A DNA stretch of 64,000 nucleotides from Alphaproteobacteria bacterium (GCA_040218575.1 JAVJRE010000007.1:609523-673522); one strand, 5' to 3'; positions 52,862-63,859 are shown, numbered from the stretch's first letter. A program made the numbers and translations. The notes: a model not told the origin generated them from the letters alone.

Positions 52862-54217
52862 CTAGCGGCTGCGCGCGCCGCGCAGCTTGGCCTTCTTGAT
52901 CAGGCCTTCATACTGGTGAGCAATCAGATGGGATTGCACCTGCGCCACCGTATCCATGGTGACGGAGACGACGATCAACAGGCTGGTGCCGCCGAAATAG
53001 AAGGGCACAGCGAAACGGGAAATCAGGAACTCCGGCAACAGGCTGATGAGGGCAAGGTAGAGGGACCCCACCACCGTCAGGCGCGTCAGTACATAGTCGA
53101 GATACTCGGCGGTGTTGCGGCCGGGCCGGATTCCCGGAATGAAGCCGCCATATTTCCGCAGGTTTTCCGCGGTTTCCGCCGGGTTGAAGATAAGCGCGGT
53201 ATAGAAGAAGGCGAAGAAAATCACCATCGCGCCGAACAGGAACATGAACAGCGGCTGACCATGCGACAACTGTCCGGCCAGGACCGCAAAGAAACCCGTG
53301 CCGCCCTGGCCAAAGCCGGAGGAGAACCCGGCAAAGGTGGTCGGCATGAGCAGCAGGGACGATGCGAAGATCGGCGGGATAACGCCGGCCGAATTGACCT
53401 TCAGCGGCAGATGGGAGCTTTCGCCGCCGAACATGCGGCGCCCCACCTGACGTTTGGGGTATTGCACAACGATGCGCCGCTGCGCCCGCTCCATGAAAAC
53501 GATGAAGGTGATGACGGCGATGGACAGGGCCAGCAGGGCAAGAATGAAGAGGGTGGACAGGGCGCCGGTGCGACCAAGCTCCAGGGTGGAAATCAGCGCC
53601 TGCGGCAGATTGGCGACGATACCGGCGAAGATGATCAGCGAAATACCGTTGCCGATGCCGCGGGCGGTAATCTGCTCACCCAGCCACATGAGGAACAACG
53701 TGCCGGTGGTCAGGCTGATCACCGTGGAGATACGGAAAAACATGCCGGGATCAATGACCGCCGACCCCTGGCTGCCCTGAAACGCCTCCAGACCAATGGC
53801 AATGCCATAGGCCTGGACCGCCGCCAGGCCGACAGTGCCGAACCGCGTATACTGATTCAGCTTCTTGCGGCCCTGCTCGCCCTCTTTCTTCAGGGCATCC
53901 AGTCGCGGCGACACCGCCGTCATCAACTGCATGATGATGGAGGCCGAAATATAGGGAATGACATTGAGGGCAAAGATGGTCATGCGACCGAACGCGCCGC
54001 CGGCGAACATGTCGAACATGCCGAGGATGCCACCCTGGGCCTGGCTGAACAGATCGCCCAGAATGTCCGGATCGATACCCGGCAGGGGAATGTAGGTGCC
54101 GAGGCGATAGATAATCAGGGCGCCCAGGGTGAACCAGATGCGCTTTCTGAGTTCGGTCGCCTTGGCGAAGGCGCCGAGATTGAGATTGGCCGCAAGCTGC
54201 TCTGCCGTTGAGGCCAT
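52862..54217 (-). CDS. secY: Protein translocase subunit SecY
   Basis: Channel subunit of the SecYEG translocon in the inner membrane. The 451-aa protein has ten membrane helices. Its motifs include [12 protein letters not shown] in helix 1, the plug region ([13 protein letters not shown]) and the long cytoplasmic loop [13 protein letters not shown] near residue 250. The C-terminus ends with K-L-R-G-A-R-S-R. It lies 18 nt after rplO and 20 nt before adk. Confidence 0.97.
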   Translation of the reverse strand: MASTAEQLAANLNLGAFAKATELRKRIWFTLGALIIYRLGTYIPLPGIDPDILGDLFSQAQGGILGMFDMFAGGAFGRMTIFALNVIPYISASIIMQLMTAVSPRLDALKKEGEQGRKKLNQYTRFGTVGLAAVQAYGIAIGLEAFQGSQGSAVIDPGMFFRISTVISLTTGTLFLMWLGEQITARGIGNGISLIIFAGIVANLPQALISTLELGRTGALSTLFILALLALSIAVITFIVFMERAQRRIVVQYPKRQVGRRMFGGESSHLPLKVNSAGVIPPIFASSLLLMPTTFAGFSSGFGQGGTGFFAVLAGQLSHGQPLFMFLFGAMVIFFAFFYTALIFNPAETAENLRKYGGFIPGIRPGRNTAEYLDYVLTRLTVVGSLYLALISLLPEFLISRFAVPFYFGGTSLLIVVSVTMDTVAQVQSHLIAHQYEGLIKKAKLRGARSR

Positions 54218-54235
54218 ATCCAGATCCTTTCGGCG

Positions 54236-54748
54236 CTAATCCGCCTGGGATTCAGAATCCGCGGCAGCCGTCGACTCCACCGCCCGCGCCGGCTTGCGCA
54301 CCGTAATGGCGCCGCCGGCTGCCTCCACCGCCGCCACGGCGCCGCGTGAGGCGCCACTGACTTCGATGGTGATCGCCGCCTTCAGCCCCTCCTTGCCAAG
54401 CAAACGCACGCCATCGAGGACGCGCCGGATGACCCCGGCATCGGCCAGGCCTTGTTCGGTGATCGGCTGGGCAGCGTCGATGCGGCCGTCATCAATGGCT
54501 TTCTGCAGGCGCGCCAGGCCCAGTTCCGCATAGTTGGCGCGGAAAATATTGATGAAGCCACGGTGCGGCAAACGACGATAGAGCGGCATCTGACCGCCCT
54601 CAAACGCCAGCAGCGAAACACCGGACCGCGCCTTCTGGCCCTTGACGCCGCGACCGGACGTCTTGCCGGTACCGGAGCCAATACCGCGACCAACGCGCTT
54701 GCGGGCGTGACGGGCGCCGTTCTTGTCGGAGATGGTGTTGAGCTTCAT
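54236..54748 (-). CDS. rplO: 50S ribosomal protein L15
   Basis: Large-subunit assembly protein. The 170-aa sequence begins [13 protein letters not shown] and has the Gly-rich [24 protein letters not shown] block that threads into rRNA. The last 15 residues are an acidic Ala/Ser-rich tail that makes it longer than the usual 145-155 aa. The gap of 106 nt from rpmD is one of the longer ones in the block; nothing recognisable lies in it. Confidence 0.97.
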   Translation of the reverse strand: MKLNTISDKNGARHARKRVGRGIGSGTGKTSGRGVKGQKARSGVSLLAFEGGQMPLYRRLPHRGFINIFRANYAELGLARLQKAIDDGRIDAAQPITEQGLADAGVIRRVLDGVRLLGKEGLKAAITIEVSGASRGAVAAVEAAGGAITVRKPARAVESTAAADSESQAD

Positions 54749-54854
54749 GGTCTGTCGTCTTTCCGTTTATCCGTACGGGCCCGGCCCGTGAGCCAGGCCA
54801 CAGCGTGGCGATCGGTCTGTCCGGCCGCCGCCTGAGCGGTACGCCTTGCCGGGC

Positions 54855-55061
54855 TCAGCCCTGCGCCGGCTCCTCGACGCGCAGCAAATGCGCCACCTTG
54901 CGCACCATGCCACGCACCGCCGGGGTGTCCTCCAGGACACGACTGCGGTTCATCCGGTTAAGGCCAAGACCAATCAGGGTCTGACGCTGGTCGGCCCGAC
55001 GCCGGATAGGGCTGCCGGTCTGGGTCACCCGCAGGGTGCCGGCCTTGAGATTTTCGCTCAT
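54855..55061 (-). CDS. rpmD: 50S ribosomal protein L30
   Basis: Small large-subunit protein of 68 aa: [12 protein letters not shown], then the conserved [17 protein letters not shown] and [12 protein letters not shown]. The ATG at 55061 is the conserved start; the frame continues upstream to 55094 inside the rpsE end. It is 29 nt after rpsE. Confidence 0.95.
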   Translation of the reverse strand: MSENLKAGTLRVTQTGSPIRRRADQRQTLIGLGLNRMNRSRVLEDTPAVRGMVRKVAHLLRVEEPAQG

Positions 55062-55090
55062 TGTGCTTCGTCCCGTTCCTACACTAGCGG

Positions 55091-55657
55091 TCAATCGGCC
55101 GCTGCATCGCTCACGATTTCGCCACGACGGGCGAGAAGGTCGCTGACCCGCAAGCCACGGCGCTGGGCCACGGCGCGCGGGCTCTGCACCCGACCCAGGG
55201 CATTGAAGGCGGCCTTGATCATGTTGTGCGGGTTGGAGGTGCCGATGCTCTTGGCCACCACGTCATGGATACCAAGGCTCTCAAACACCGCCCGCATGGG
55301 GCCGCCGGCGATTACGCCGGTGCCCGCCGGGGCCGACCGTATGACCACCCGTCCGGCGCCATAGCGACCCTGAACGTCGTGGTGCAGCGTACGGCCCTCG
55401 CGCAGCGGCACACGAATGAGCTGACGCTTGGCCGATTCGGTCGCCTTACGGATCGCTTCCGGCACTTCCCGTGCCTTGCCGGTGCCATAGCCCACCCGGC
55501 CGCGCTGGTCGCCGACAACCACTATGGCGGCAAAGCCAAACCGGCGACCGCCTTTCACAACCTTGGACACGCGGTTGATGGACACGAGGTTCTCCTTGAA
55601 CTCGCTGTCCGCCTCCTGCCCGCGATCACGCCGCTGTGCGTTTGGATTTCTTGCCAT
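55091..55657 (-). CDS. rpsE: 30S ribosomal protein S5
   Basis: Small-subunit protein important for decoding accuracy. In the 188-aa sequence the N-terminal double-stranded RNA-binding part is [19 protein letters not shown], with [15 protein letters not shown] following. The C-terminal half has [14 protein letters not shown] and [14 protein letters not shown]. It is 52 nt after rplR. Confidence 0.97.
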   Translation of the reverse strand: MARNPNAQRRDRGQEADSEFKENLVSINRVSKVVKGGRRFGFAAIVVVGDQRGRVGYGTGKAREVPEAIRKATESAKRQLIRVPLREGRTLHHDVQGRYGAGRVVIRSAPAGTGVIAGGPMRAVFESLGIHDVVAKSIGTSNPHNMIKAAFNALGRVQSPRAVAQRRGLRVSDLLARRGEIVSDAAAD

Positions 55658-55709
55658 TCTGCGTTCCCTGGTGTGTCCGACGAACCCACTGACGGGGCCG
55701 GACCGGTTC

Positions 55710-56072
55710 CTAGAAGTTCAGCCCGCCTTCGCGCGCCGCGTCGGCCAGCGCGCGGACGCGGCCATGAAAGACAAACCCGCCGCGGTCAAACACCACATCG
55801 GTGACCCCGGCGGCTTTCGCCCGTTCCGCCACCAGTTTGCCGACCGCCGTTGCCGCCGCCCGGTCCGCGCCGGTGCGCAGATCCTTCCGCAGGTGCGGAT
55901 CAAGGCTGGACGCCGCCGCCACCGTGCGACCGGCGGCGTCGTCAATCACCTGGGCATAGATGTGCTGGCCCGAGCGATGAACGCTGAGCCGCGGCCGGCC
56001 GGAGGCCGACTGACGGATCTTGTAGCGCGTGCGCCGCCGGCGGCGGATGAAGAGTTCGCGTTGTGTGGTCAT
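55710..56072 (-). CDS. rplR: 50S ribosomal protein L18
   Basis: Binds 5S rRNA together with L5. The 120-aa sequence has a very basic N-terminus ([11 protein letters not shown]) and the family segments [20 protein letters not shown] and [19 protein letters not shown]. The C-terminal E-G-G-L-N-F is typical. It is 8 nt after rplF. Confidence 0.97.
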   Translation of the reverse strand: MTTQRELFIRRRRRTRYKIRQSASGRPRLSVHRSGQHIYAQVIDDAAGRTVAAASSLDPHLRKDLRTGADRAAATAVGKLVAERAKAAGVTDVVFDRGGFVFHGRVRALADAAREGGLNF

Positions 56073-56080
56073 GGCATAAG

Positions 56081-56614
56081 CTACTTCTTCTTGCCTTCCT
56101 TGCGGAGGACGGTCTCGGTTTCATATTTCACGCCCTTGCCCTTGTAGGGCTCCGGCGGCCGGTAGGCGCGGATTTCCGCCGCCACCTGGCCAACCAGACG
56201 CTTGTCGATACCCTTGACCGACACCAGTGTCGGCCGCTCGCAGGTGATCGTGATGCCGTCAGGAACGGGGTAGTTCACCTCATGGCTGAAGCCAAGCTGC
56301 AGGGTCAGGGTCTTACCCTGAACCGCCGCGCGATAGCCGACGCCGACCAGCTCCAGGTTGATGGTAAAGCCCTCAGACACGCCGCGTACCAGGCCCTCGA
56401 CCAGGCTGCGCGCCGTACCCCACATGCGGCGCGCCTGAGGCGTATCATTAGCCGGCTCCACCGTAAGTGTGCCGGCCTCCATGGTCACCGCCACGTCAGA
56501 GCCGATACGCACCATATGCTCGCCCATCTTGCCTTTGGCGCGCACTTCACCGCCGTCGACCTTCAGATCAACGCCCGCCGGTACGGCCACGGGATTCTTC
56601 CCTACGCGCGACAT
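56081..56614 (-). CDS. rplF: 50S ribosomal protein L6
   Basis: Large-subunit protein at the base of the factor-binding stalk. The 177-aa sequence consists of two similar domains. It starts [12 protein letters not shown], and the C-terminal signature [16 protein letters not shown] is intact, ending in R-K-E-G-K-K-K. It lies 75 nt after rpsH, a wider gap than its neighbours. Confidence 0.97.
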   Translation of the reverse strand: MSRVGKNPVAVPAGVDLKVDGGEVRAKGKMGEHMVRIGSDVAVTMEAGTLTVEPANDTPQARRMWGTARSLVEGLVRGVSEGFTINLELVGVGYRAAVQGKTLTLQLGFSHEVNYPVPDGITITCERPTLVSVKGIDKRLVGQVAAEIRAYRPPEPYKGKGVKYETETVLRKEGKKK

Positions 56615-56689
56615 TGTTTCATACTCCCTTGTCCGGCCCTTGCCCCGGCCCGTATCCGGCCCGTGTCTAACCCAGTCAGCAGAAAAGCC

Positions 56690-57085
56690 CTAGAAAACAG
56701 TGCAGAGGACTTCGCCGCCGACCCGCGCTTCCTTGGCCGCCGCATCACTCAATACGCCGCGGGGCGTAGACAGAATGACCGTGCCCAGCCCGCCGAAGTG
56801 ACGCGGCAAATCGGCAATGTGCGAATAGACCCGCCGGCCCGGCCGCGACACCCGACCGATACGACGGATGACCGGCTCGCCTTCATGATATTTCAACTCA
56901 ATACGAATCTCGGCATGGCCGGAGTCCCCGGTCTGCTCCGTGAAAGTACGGATATAGCCTTCTTCGGCCAGCACCTTGAGAACATTCCGCCGCAGACTCG
57001 ACGCCGGCGTGGTGATGACCGCAAGACGGGCGCGCTGGCCGTTGCGGATACGGGTGAGCATGTCGCCCAGGGGATCGGTCATCAT
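56690..57085 (-). CDS. rpsH: 30S ribosomal protein S8
   Basis: Primary 16S rRNA binder that in Escherichia coli also represses the spc operon. The 131-aa sequence starts [17 protein letters not shown], and either Met could be used (57085 or 57082). The C-terminal S-T-P-R-G-V-L-S-D and G-G-E-V-L-C-T-V-F motifs are intact. It is 11 nt after rpsN. Confidence 0.97.
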   Translation of the reverse strand: MMTDPLGDMLTRIRNGQRARLAVITTPASSLRRNVLKVLAEEGYIRTFTEQTGDSGHAEIRIELKYHEGEPVIRRIGRVSRPGRRVYSHIADLPRHFGGLGTVILSTPRGVLSDAAAKEARVGGEVLCTVF

Positions 57086-57096
57086 GGCGCTTGGTC

Positions 57097-57402
57097 CTAC
57101 CAGCTTGACTTGACGACGCCCGGCAGCTTGCCGTCCAGCGCCAGGTCCCGCAAAGCAACGCGGGAAATCTTGAACTTGCGATAATAGCCGCGCGGCCGGC
57201 CCGTCAGGGTGCAGCGATTGTGCTGACGCACGGGACTGGCGTTGCGCGGCAACTGGGCCAGCTTGAGCTGGGCGGCGAAACGCTCCTCCGGCGGCAGGCT
57301 CAGATCGCGCGTCTGCGCCTTCAGTCGCAAACGCCGTGCGTTATTGAGCGTCGCCAGCCTCTGACGCTTCTTTTGCCGTTCCACTGCGCTTTTCTTCGCC
57401 AT
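57097..57402 (-). CDS. rpsN: 30S ribosomal protein S14
   Basis: Small-subunit head protein of 101 aa: [13 protein letters not shown], then [26 protein letters not shown] and the end G-V-V-K-S-S-W. It is the longer zinc-free form (no C-x-x-C pairs). The frame is open upstream to 57558 within rplE, but the conserved start is at 57402, 19 nt after rplE. Confidence 0.97.
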   Translation of the reverse strand: MAKKSAVERQKKRQRLATLNNARRLRLKAQTRDLSLPPEERFAAQLKLAQLPRNASPVRQHNRCTLTGRPRGYYRKFKISRVALRDLALDGKLPGVVKSSW

Positions 57403-57421
57403 ATTCGCCCTCCCAGGCGTC

Positions 57422-57970
57422 TTAGCTTTGCTGCGCCGCGAACGGGAAATCGAAACCGCGCAACAGGGCGCGTGCCTCGTCATCCGTCCGGGCCGTCGTG
57501 GTGATGCAGATATCCATACCGCGTACCGACTCAACCTTGTCATAGTCGATCTCGGCAAAAACGATCTGCTCTTTCACGCCCATGGAAAAATTGCCATGGC
57601 CGTCGAAGCTGCGCAGGTTGAGACCGCGAAAGTCGCGGACGCGCGGCAGGGCTATGGTGATCAGCCGGTCAATGAACTCGTACATACGGTCACCGCGCAG
57701 CGTCACCTTGACGCCGACCGGTGTTCCCTCGCGCAGGCGGAAGCTGGCCACTGACGTACGGGCCAGGACTACCACCGGCTTCTGACCGCTGATGCGGGTC
57801 ATGTCATCCACCGGACCCTGGATCTTCTTGGAATCGTTGGCCGCCTCGCCAACGCCCATGTTGATGACGACCTTCTCGATCCGCGGCACCTGATAGTCGT
57901 TGCCATAGCCCAGGTCTTCCCGCAGCTTCGGCCGCACGACCTCGCGATAGTGTTCTTTCAGTCGCACCAT
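57422..57970 (-). CDS. rplE: 50S ribosomal protein L5
   Basis: Binds 5S rRNA and forms a bridge to S13. The 182-aa sequence starts M-V-R-L-K-E-H-Y-R. Family blocks are [16 protein letters not shown], the [15 protein letters not shown] segment, [12 protein letters not shown] and [16 protein letters not shown]. The ATG at 57970 is 4 nt after rplX; the frame upstream to 58027 is a shadow. Confidence 0.97.
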   Translation of the reverse strand: MVRLKEHYREVVRPKLREDLGYGNDYQVPRIEKVVINMGVGEAANDSKKIQGPVDDMTRISGQKPVVVLARTSVASFRLREGTPVGVKVTLRGDRMYEFIDRLITIALPRVRDFRGLNLRSFDGHGNFSMGVKEQIVFAEIDYDKVESVRGMDICITTTARTDDEARALLRGFDFPFAAQQS

Positions 57971-57974
57971 GGTC

Positions 57975-58301
57975 CTACTTATCCATCTGCTCGCCGGAGC
58001 GGCGTGCCACGCGCACTTTCCGGCCATCGGTCAATGTGGTGTAGCCAACCCGCGTCGGCCGGCCGTCCTTGGGATCGGCAATCGCCAGGTTGGAAACATG
58101 GATCGGCCCTTCGCGCTCTATGATGCCGCCCGGATTCTCACGGGTTGGCGCCTGATGACGCTTGATCATGTGAACACCGCGGACAAACGCGCGCGCCTCG
58201 GTGGGCACCATGCGAATCACTTCGCCCCTGCGGCCCTTGTCACGGCCGGACAGCACCACCACCGTATCGCCCTTGCGGATCTTGTACTTGGGTTGTGTCA
58301 T
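57975..58301 (-). CDS. rplX: 50S ribosomal protein L24
   Basis: Assembly initiator of the large subunit near the exit tunnel. The 108-aa sequence has the KOW motif [19 protein letters not shown], then G-V-H-M-I-K-R-H-Q and [15 protein letters not shown] short C-terminal tail (R-S-G-E-Q-M-D-K) is common in this group. It lies 10 nt after rplN and 4 nt before rplE. Confidence 0.97.
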   Translation of the reverse strand: MTQPKYKIRKGDTVVVLSGRDKGRRGEVIRMVPTEARAFVRGVHMIKRHQAPTRENPGGIIEREGPIHVSNLAIADPKDGRPTRVGYTTLTDGRKVRVARRSGEQMDK

Positions 58302-58311
58302 ATCGGTATGC

Positions 58312-58680
58312 CTAAAGAACTTCCGGCGCCAGGGAGATGATCTTCATAAAGCTGCGTGACCGCAGCTCACGAGTGACCGGTCCGAAGATACGGGTGCCGA
58401 TGGGCTCATTCTGTGCATTGATCAGGACAGCCGCATTACGATCAAAGCGAATGGCGCTGCCGTCCTCCCGCGATACGGGCGTTGCCGTGCGGACAATGAC
58501 AGCCTTGTGGACCTGGCCCTTGGCCACGCGCCCGCGCGGGATGGCCTCCTTCACCGTCACCACAATAACGTCGCCAACCGAGGCAAAGCGTCGCTTGGAG
58601 CCACCCAGCACCTTGATGCACTGGACCCGTCGCGCGCCGGAATTGTCGGCCACTTCAAGATTGGTTTCTGACTGGATCAT
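58312..58680 (-). CDS. rplN: 50S ribosomal protein L14
   Basis: Large-subunit protein forming an intersubunit bridge. The 122-aa sequence starts [17 protein letters not shown]. The central signature [18 protein letters not shown] and the end [13 protein letters not shown] are intact. Its start overlaps the rpsQ stop by 4 nt. Confidence 0.97.
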   Translation of the reverse strand: MIQSETNLEVADNSGARRVQCIKVLGGSKRRFASVGDVIVVTVKEAIPRGRVAKGQVHKAVIVRTATPVSREDGSAIRFDRNAAVLINAQNEPIGTRIFGPVTRELRSRSFMKIISLAPEVL

Positions 58681-58922
58681 GATGCCTCACCTGCGCCGGA
58701 CAGCACCTCAAAGCTCTTGCGCCTGGAGAGCGGGCGGCACTCGCGGATACGGACGACTTCACCAATCTGGATCGCATTGGTTTCATCATGAGCGGCATAT
58801 TTCTTCGACCGCCGGATGTACTTCTTGTACAGAGGATGCTTGACGCGGCGCTCCACGGTCACGATGACCGTCTTGTCACCGGCCCGCGACACCACCTTGC
58901 CCTGCAAAATACGCTTCGGCAT
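58677..58922 (-). CDS. rpsQ: 30S ribosomal protein S17
   Basis: Primary 16S rRNA-binding protein of 81 aa: [12 protein letters not shown], then [18 protein letters not shown], and [13 protein letters not shown] near the end. It sits 2 nt after rpmC and overlaps rplN by 4 nt, so translation is probably coupled. Confidence 0.97.
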   Translation of the reverse strand: MPKRILQGKVVSRAGDKTVIVTVERRVKHPLYKKYIRRSKKYAAHDETNAIQIGEVVRIRECRPLSRRKSFEVLSGAGEAS

Positions 58923-58924
58923 GA

Positions 58925-59134
58925 CTAGCCCTCCGCCGTGGCGGCAGCGCCGCGTTGCGTCAGCACGGTCTTGATGCGGGCGATGGTGCGTCGCACCTCG
59001 CGCACACGCGCCGTGTTCTCCAACTGGCCACTGGCCTGCTGAAAGCGCAGGTTGAACGCCTCTTTCTGCAGGGCATGCAACTGATCGCTCAGTTCATCCG
59101 GCGTTTTAGTGCGCAAGTCCTGAGCGGATTCCAT
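58925..59134 (-). CDS. rpmC: 50S ribosomal protein L29
   Basis: Small helical large-subunit protein near the tunnel exit, where trigger factor and SRP dock. The 69-aa sequence has L-R-T-K-T-P-D-E-L, then the core [17 protein letters not shown] and [15 protein letters not shown]. It lies 2 nt after rplP and 2 nt before rpsQ. Confidence 0.97.
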   Translation of the reverse strand: MESAQDLRTKTPDELSDQLHALQKEAFNLRFQQASGQLENTARVREVRRTIARIKTVLTQRGAAATAEG

Positions 59135-59136
59135 GA

Positions 59137-59556
59137 TCAGACCTCCTCGCCCAGACGGGCGACGAAACGCGTACGGATCGGCAGTTTGGCCGCCGCCAGG
59201 CTCAGCGCCTCACGGGCCAGGCCGCCGGACACACCGTCCACCTCGAACATGATGCGGCCGGGCTTGATACGCACCGACCAGTACTCAACCGAACCCTTGC
59301 CCTTACCCTGGCGCACTTCCGCCGGCTTGGCGGTCACCGGCAGGTCCGGGAAAACGCGGATCCATACCCGCCCGGCACGCTTCATGTGACGGGTGATGGC
59401 GCGGCGCGCCGCCTCAATCTGACGCGCGGTGACCCGCTCCGGCTCCAGGGCCTTGAGGCCATAGGCGCCGAAATTAAGGTCCGTGCCACCCTTGGCCGTA
59501 CCGTGGATGCGGCCCTTGTGCTGTTTGCGGTATTTGGTCCGCTTGGGACTGAGCAT
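59137..59556 (-). CDS. rplP: 50S ribosomal protein L16
   Basis: Large-subunit protein at the A-site and peptidyl-transferase region. The 139-aa sequence starts [16 protein letters not shown]. Family blocks are [22 protein letters not shown] and [10 protein letters not shown]. It is 27 nt after rpsC. Confidence 0.97.
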   Translation of the reverse strand: MLSPKRTKYRKQHKGRIHGTAKGGTDLNFGAYGLKALEPERVTARQIEAARRAITRHMKRAGRVWIRVFPDLPVTAKPAEVRQGKGKGSVEYWSVRIKPGRIMFEVDGVSGGLAREALSLAAAKLPIRTRFVARLGEEV

Positions 59557-59583
59557 GGTTTCCTCTTTCGCCTGCCGGGCGGA

Positions 59584-60261
59584 CTAACGATTGGGCTGCT
59601 GTTCGGCCAGGCGCTTGTCCTGAGCCATGGGATCGTGTTCCAGGATGTCGCCTTTATAGACCCATACCTTGATGCCGACCGCGCCATAGTTGGTCCGTGC
59701 GGTGGCCGTACCATAGTCAATGTCGGCGCGCAGCGTGTGCAGCGGAACGCGCCCTTCGCGATACCACTCCATCCGCGCGATGTCGGTACCGCCGAGGCGG
59801 CCACCGCAGCGGATACGAATACCGTTGGCCCCCAGCCGCATGGCCGACTGCACCGCCCGTTTCATGGCGCGGCGAAAGGCAATGCGCCGCTCAAGCTGCT
59901 GCGCCACATTCTCCGCCACCAGACGGGCGTCGATTTCCGGTTTGCGGATCTCGACAATGTTGAGGCCCACCTCACCGCCCGCCATACGCGCCAGATCCTG
60001 ACGCAACAGCTCGATGTCGGCGCCCTTCTTGCCGATAACCACGCCGGGCCGGGCGGTGTGAATGGTGACCCTGGCCCGCTTCGCCGGCCGCTCGATAATG
60101 ATGCGACTCACACCGGCGCCGCTCAGTCGCTTCTCAATGAAGGCACGCAGCTTGATGTCATCGTGCAGCAAACCGGCATAGTCCGCATCGGCAAACCAGC
60201 GAGAATCCCAGGTGCGGTTGATGCCGAGGCGGAAGCCGATCGGATTGACTTTCTGGCCCAT
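59584..60261 (-). CDS. rpsC: 30S ribosomal protein S3
   Basis: Part of the mRNA entry tunnel and helicase. In the 225-aa sequence the N-terminal KH domain contains [17 protein letters not shown]. The C-terminal domain has [21 protein letters not shown]. It starts [11 protein letters not shown]. Its ATG overlaps the rplV stop by one base. Confidence 0.97.
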   Translation of the reverse strand: MGQKVNPIGFRLGINRTWDSRWFADADYAGLLHDDIKLRAFIEKRLSGAGVSRIIIERPAKRARVTIHTARPGVVIGKKGADIELLRQDLARMAGGEVGLNIVEIRKPEIDARLVAENVAQQLERRIAFRRAMKRAVQSAMRLGANGIRIRCGGRLGGTDIARMEWYREGRVPLHTLRADIDYGTATARTNYGAVGIKVWVYKGDILEHDPMAQDKRLAEQQPNR

Positions 60262-60653
60262 CAGACACTCGCCTCCGGTTGATCCTTCTGTTCACGCACA
60301 ACGATCGTCAGGTTGCTGAACGGCTTTTCGATTCGCCCCGTACGACCGCGCGCGCGCGGCCGCCAGCGCTTCATGACAAAGGCACGACCCACCGTCGCCT
60401 CGGCCACCACCAGACGATCAACGTCGAGCTGGTGGTTATTCTCCGCGTTGGCGATGGCCGACTGCAGCGCCTTCAGCACGTCACCAGCCACCCGACGCTT
60501 GGAAAACTCCAGCGTCCACAGGGCTTTTTCCGCCGGCAGGCCGCGAATGCTGTCGGCCACCAGGTTCAGCTTCTGCGGGCTGGTGCGGATCGCCTTGACG
60601 AATGACCGTACCTCGCCATCCGCCTGGCGGCGTGGATTTGCGCTCTTGCCCAT
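60261..60653 (-). CDS. rplV: 50S ribosomal protein L22
   Basis: Large-subunit protein whose beta-hairpin lines the exit tunnel (a macrolide-resistance site in other bacteria). The 130-aa sequence has [14 protein letters not shown], the A-N-A-E-N-N-H segment and [13 protein letters not shown] at the tunnel hairpin. The start shares one base with the rpsS stop. Confidence 0.97.
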   Translation of the reverse strand: MGKSANPRRQADGEVRSFVKAIRTSPQKLNLVADSIRGLPAEKALWTLEFSKRRVAGDVLKALQSAIANAENNHQLDVDRLVVAEATVGRAFVMKRWRPRARGRTGRIEKPFSNLTIVVREQKDQPEASV

Positions 60654-60931
60654 CAGGCCCTCTTCGCCTTGCGGTCAGCGGAATGACCATAGTAGGTGCG
60701 GGTTGGCGAGAACTCGCCAAACTTGTGGCCGACCATATTCTCGGTCACCAGAACCGGCAGAAACTTGTGGCCGTTATAGACACCGAAGGTGAGCCCGACG
60801 AACTGCGGCAGGATGGTCGACCGGCGTGACCAGATCCGGATCACCTCGTTACGGCCGGACGCACGCGATTTCTCGGCCTTCTTAAGAAGGTAGCCGTCAA
60901 TGAACGGGCCTTTCCATACGGAACGCGACAT
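60653..60931 (-). CDS. rpsS: 30S ribosomal protein S19
   Basis: Small-subunit head protein near the A-site finger. The 92-aa sequence starts [10 protein letters not shown], with [16 protein letters not shown] and the C-terminal signature [12 protein letters not shown]. It is 16 nt after rplB and overlaps rplV by one base. Confidence 0.97.
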   Translation of the reverse strand: MSRSVWKGPFIDGYLLKKAEKSRASGRNEVIRIWSRRSTILPQFVGLTFGVYNGHKFLPVLVTENMVGHKFGEFSPTRTYYGHSADRKAKRA

Positions 60932-60947
60932 ACAGGCGTCTCCCCGA

Positions 60948-61775
60948 CTACTTCTTGCGCCGACGGCGAATAATCAGCCCGTCGGTTCGCTTGTTGTTGC
61001 GCGTGCGCTTACCCTTGGTCGGCTTGCCCCACGGGGTCACCGGATGACGGCCACCGGAGGTCCGGCCCTCGCCACCACCATGCGGGTGATCGATCGGGTT
61101 CATGGCGACGCCACGCACCTTCGGCCGCCGCCCCAGCCAGCGCGCCCGGCCAGCCTTGCCCAGTTTGACGTTCTGCTGGTCGGGGTTGGACACCGCACCG
61201 ACCGTAGCCATGCAGTCCGAGCGAACCATACGCTGTTCGCCCGAGCCCAGGCGCAGCAGCGCATAGCCCGCATCACGACCGACCAGCTGCACATACGAGC
61301 CGGCGGCACGGGCGATCTTGCCGCCAGCGCCGGCTTTCATCTCTACATTGTGGACGATGGTGCCGACCGGAATGTTGCGCAGCGGCATGGCATGGCCCGG
61401 CCGCACATCCACCCGCTCGCCGGACATGACCGTGTCACCGACCTGCAGGCGCTGTGGCGCCAGGATATAGGCCAGCTCGTCGTCGCTGTAGCGAATCAGA
61501 GCGATAAAGGCTGTACGATTGGGATCGTATTCCAGACGCTCCACCGTCGCCGGCACGTCGAACTTGCGACGGCGGAAATCGACAACACGGTAGCGTTGCT
61601 TATGCCCGCCACCGCGCCGCCGCATGGTGATGCGGCCATGGGCGTTGCGCCCGCCATGACCGGGCTTGGCCTCGGTCAGGGACTTGACCGGATCGCCCTT
61701 CCACAGGCCGGCGCGGTCCACCAGAACCAGCCCGCGGCGGCCCGGTGTAATCGCCTTGTAGGTTTTCAGCGCCAT
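60948..61775 (-). CDS. rplB: 50S ribosomal protein L2
   Basis: Core large-subunit protein needed for subunit association and peptidyl transfer. The 275-aa sequence has [18 protein letters not shown], and [17 protein letters not shown] with the His of the catalytic region. The end is [10 protein letters not shown]. It lies 3 nt after rplW. Confidence 0.97.
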   Translation of the reverse strand: MALKTYKAITPGRRGLVLVDRAGLWKGDPVKSLTEAKPGHGGRNAHGRITMRRRGGGHKQRYRVVDFRRRKFDVPATVERLEYDPNRTAFIALIRYSDDELAYILAPQRLQVGDTVMSGERVDVRPGHAMPLRNIPVGTIVHNVEMKAGAGGKIARAAGSYVQLVGRDAGYALLRLGSGEQRMVRSDCMATVGAVSNPDQQNVKLGKAGRARWLGRRPKVRGVAMNPIDHPHGGGEGRTSGGRHPVTPWGKPTKGKRTRNNKRTDGLIIRRRRKK

Positions 61776-61778
61776 CGC

Positions 61779-62102
61779 CTAGATCCCCGCCGTCACGTCA
61801 ATAGTCTGCCCGTCGGCCAGGGTGACCATGGCTTTCTTGGTGCGCTTCTGGCGGCCGACCGTGCCGCGGAAACGCTTCACCTTGCCCGGATGACGCAGCG
61901 TGTTGACCGCCGTCACCTTGACCCCGAACAGAGTCTCCACTGCGGCGCGGATCTCCGGCTTGGAGGCGTCCAGCGCCACCTCGAAGGTGACCTGCCCATG
62001 CTCCGACCCGAGAGTCGACTTCTCGGTCACCACCGGCCGTCGCAGCACCTGGTGCATACGCTCCGTACTGACCTTCGCCTGATTGAAATACCGCCAGCTC
62101 AT
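61779..62102 (-). CDS. rplW: 50S ribosomal protein L23
   Basis: Exit-tunnel protein that docks trigger factor and SRP. The 107-aa sequence has the core [27 protein letters not shown] and [12 protein letters not shown]. The ATG at 62102 overlaps the rplD stop by 4 nt. An inner ATG at 62057 would remove 15 unconserved residues, so the start is slightly uncertain. Confidence 0.96.
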   Translation of the reverse strand: MSWRYFNQAKVSTERMHQVLRRPVVTEKSTLGSEHGQVTFEVALDASKPEIRAAVETLFGVKVTAVNTLRHPGKVKRFRGTVGRQKRTKKAMVTLADGQTIDVTAGI

Positions 62103-62719
62103 TTGCAGCGCGCCTCCAGGGCCTCGACCCCCTGCCGGGTCACGACCAGCAGGTCATGACGCAGGATGTCATACACATTGGCGCCCACACCCGGCAGGAT
62201 ATCCACGCCCGGGATATTGCCCGCGGCGCGGCGGAAATTATCGTCCGGCGACGCACCGTCAATGATCAGAACATTGCTCCATCCCAGCGCCTTGAGACGG
62301 CCGGCAAGGACCGATGTCTTCGCCTCCGCTACCGTCGCCTGGTCGAGCACCACCAGACGGCCATCCGCCTGCTTAGCGCTGAGCGCCGAGCGCAGGCCGA
62401 GACGACGCACCTTCTTTGGCAGGTCATAACCATGGTCGCGCGGATGCGGACCAAAGGTGATGCCACCGCCACGGAACAGCGACGCCTTGCGGCTGCCATG
62501 ACGGGCCCGGCCACCGCCCTTCTGCGCCCATACCTTGGCGGTCGTGCCGGTAACCTCTGAGCGGCCCTTGACCTTGTGGGTGCCGGCGCGGCGACGGGCC
62601 AGCTGCCACAGCACAACGCGCTGCACGATGTCGGGCCGCGGCGCAGCCGCGAACACCGCGTCCGCCAGCTCGATATCGCCGACTTTCTTATTGTCCAGAT
62701 CGATGACGGGGCATTTCAT
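62099..62719 (-). CDS. rplD: 50S ribosomal protein L4
   Basis: Tunnel-lining protein that in Escherichia coli also represses the S10 operon. The 206-aa sequence has the long loop with [19 protein letters not shown] and [15 protein letters not shown]. It ends with the usual Rossmann-like half. It is 4 nt after rplC and overlaps rplW by 4 nt. I saw no S10-type leader hairpin, as expected outside gammaproteobacteria. Confidence 0.97.
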   Translation of the reverse strand: MKCPVIDLDNKKVGDIELADAVFAAAPRPDIVQRVVLWQLARRRAGTHKVKGRSEVTGTTAKVWAQKGGGRARHGSRKASLFRGGGITFGPHPRDHGYDLPKKVRRLGLRSALSAKQADGRLVVLDQATVAEAKTSVLAGRLKALGWSNVLIIDGASPDDNFRRAAGNIPGVDILPGVGANVYDILRHDLLVVTRQGVEALEARCK

Positions 62720-62723
62720 CGCC

Positions 62724-63479
62724 TCAGTCCTTCCCCTCTTCGGCCGCGCCCTCGGCGCCGCCGCTGTTGCTCTCTGCCGCCCCTGCGGCGACCACCGACG
62801 CGGCCAGACCGGCCGGCCAGGGCGCCTCGTCCGGCCGCTTGCGCTTCATGGCGTCACGCACCTGAACCCACGAACCCTCGTGGCCCGGCACACTGCCGGC
62901 AACCAGGATGAGGCCGCGCTGGTCATCGGTGGAGACCACCTTGAGCGACTGCTGGGTGGCGCGAACGCCACCCATGTGACCGGCCATGCGCTTGCCCTTC
63001 CACACCCGGCCCGGGTCCTGGCTGTTGCCGGTAGAGCCATGGCTGCGGTGGGAGATGGAAACGCCATGGGTGGCTTCGAGGCCCTTGAAATTGTGCCGCT
63101 TCATGCCGCCAGCGAAACCCCGGCCAATGGTCGTGCCGGCCACATCCACATATTGACCGGCAACGAAATGACTGGCCGCCAACTGCGCCCCCACGTCCAG
63201 CAAGGCATCCTCGCTGACGCGGAACTCAACCAGCCGGCGGCGCGGCTCCACGCCCGCCTTGGCAAAATGACCACGCACGGCCTTTGACAGCCGGCTGATC
63301 TTGGGCTGACCGGCGCCGATCTGCACCGCGTCATAGCCGTCCTTGTCACGGGTGCGACGGGCCACCACCTGACACCCCTCCATAGCCAGGACGGTGACCG
63401 ACACATGACGGCCGTCATCCTGAAAGACGCGGGTCATGCCAAGCTTTCGCGCGAGAATACCGGTACGCATAACCGTCAT
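62724..63479 (-). CDS. rplC: 50S ribosomal protein L3
   Basis: Large-subunit assembly initiator near the peptidyl-transferase centre. The 251-aa sequence starts [17 protein letters not shown] and has the family motif [10 protein letters not shown] and S-H-R-S-H-G-S-T-G, then M-A-G-H-M-G. The last 35 residues are an Ala/Gly/Glu-rich tail beyond the usual 205-220 aa, a trait of many alphaproteobacterial L3 proteins. It is 3 nt after rpsJ. Confidence 0.97.
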   Translation of the reverse strand: MTVMRTGILARKLGMTRVFQDDGRHVSVTVLAMEGCQVVARRTRDKDGYDAVQIGAGQPKISRLSKAVRGHFAKAGVEPRRRLVEFRVSEDALLDVGAQLAASHFVAGQYVDVAGTTIGRGFAGGMKRHNFKGLEATHGVSISHRSHGSTGNSQDPGRVWKGKRMAGHMGGVRATQQSLKVVSTDDQRGLILVAGSVPGHEGSWVQVRDAMKRKRPDEAPWPAGLAASVVAAGAAESNSGGAEGAAEEGKD

Positions 63480-63482
63480 GTC

Positions 63483-63791
63483 CTACAGCTTGATCTCAAC
63501 ATCGACACCGGCCGCCAGGTCGAGCTTCATCAGCGCGTCAACCGTTTGCGGCGTCGGATCGACAATATCCAGCAGGCGCTTGTGGGTCCGCATCTCGAAC
63601 TGCTCACGGGATTTCTTGTCCACGTGCGGACCACGCAGCACCGTAAAGCGCTCTATCCGCGTCGGCAGGGGAATGGGTCCCCGCACCTCGGCGCCCGTGC
63701 GCTTGGCGGTATTGACGATCTCACCGGTCGACTGATCCAGCACCCGATGATCGAATGCCTTCAGTCGGATGCGGATATTCTGTCCGTCCAT
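63483..63791 (-). CDS. rpsJ: 30S ribosomal protein S10 (NusE)
   Basis: Small-subunit head protein that also acts as NusE in transcription antitermination. The 102-aa sequence starts [16 protein letters not shown]. It contains [29 protein letters not shown] and ends D-V-E-I-K-L. The frame runs upstream to 63974, but that part covers the tuf end and a repeat. It starts 88 nt after the tuf stop. Confidence 0.97.
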   Translation of the reverse strand: MDGQNIRIRLKAFDHRVLDQSTGEIVNTAKRTGAEVRGPIPLPTRIERFTVLRGPHVDKKSREQFEMRTHKRLLDIVDPTPQTVDALMKLDLAAGVDVEIKL

Positions 63792-63814
63792 GCTCTTTGT
63801 CCCGTTCGCCCGCT

Positions 63815-63859
63815 GCGTTTCTTGTCTATGCGTTTCTTGTCTGTGCGTTTCTTTTGTTC
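63815..63859. repeat. 15-bp tandem repeat in the tuf-rpsJ spacer
   Basis: Three 15-bp units: GCGTTTCTTGTCTAT, GCGTTTCTTGTCTGT and the diverged GCGTTTCTTTTGTTC. The array fills half of the 88-nt spacer between tuf and rpsJ. It may influence transcript stability or be neutral slippage. Confidence 0.88.
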
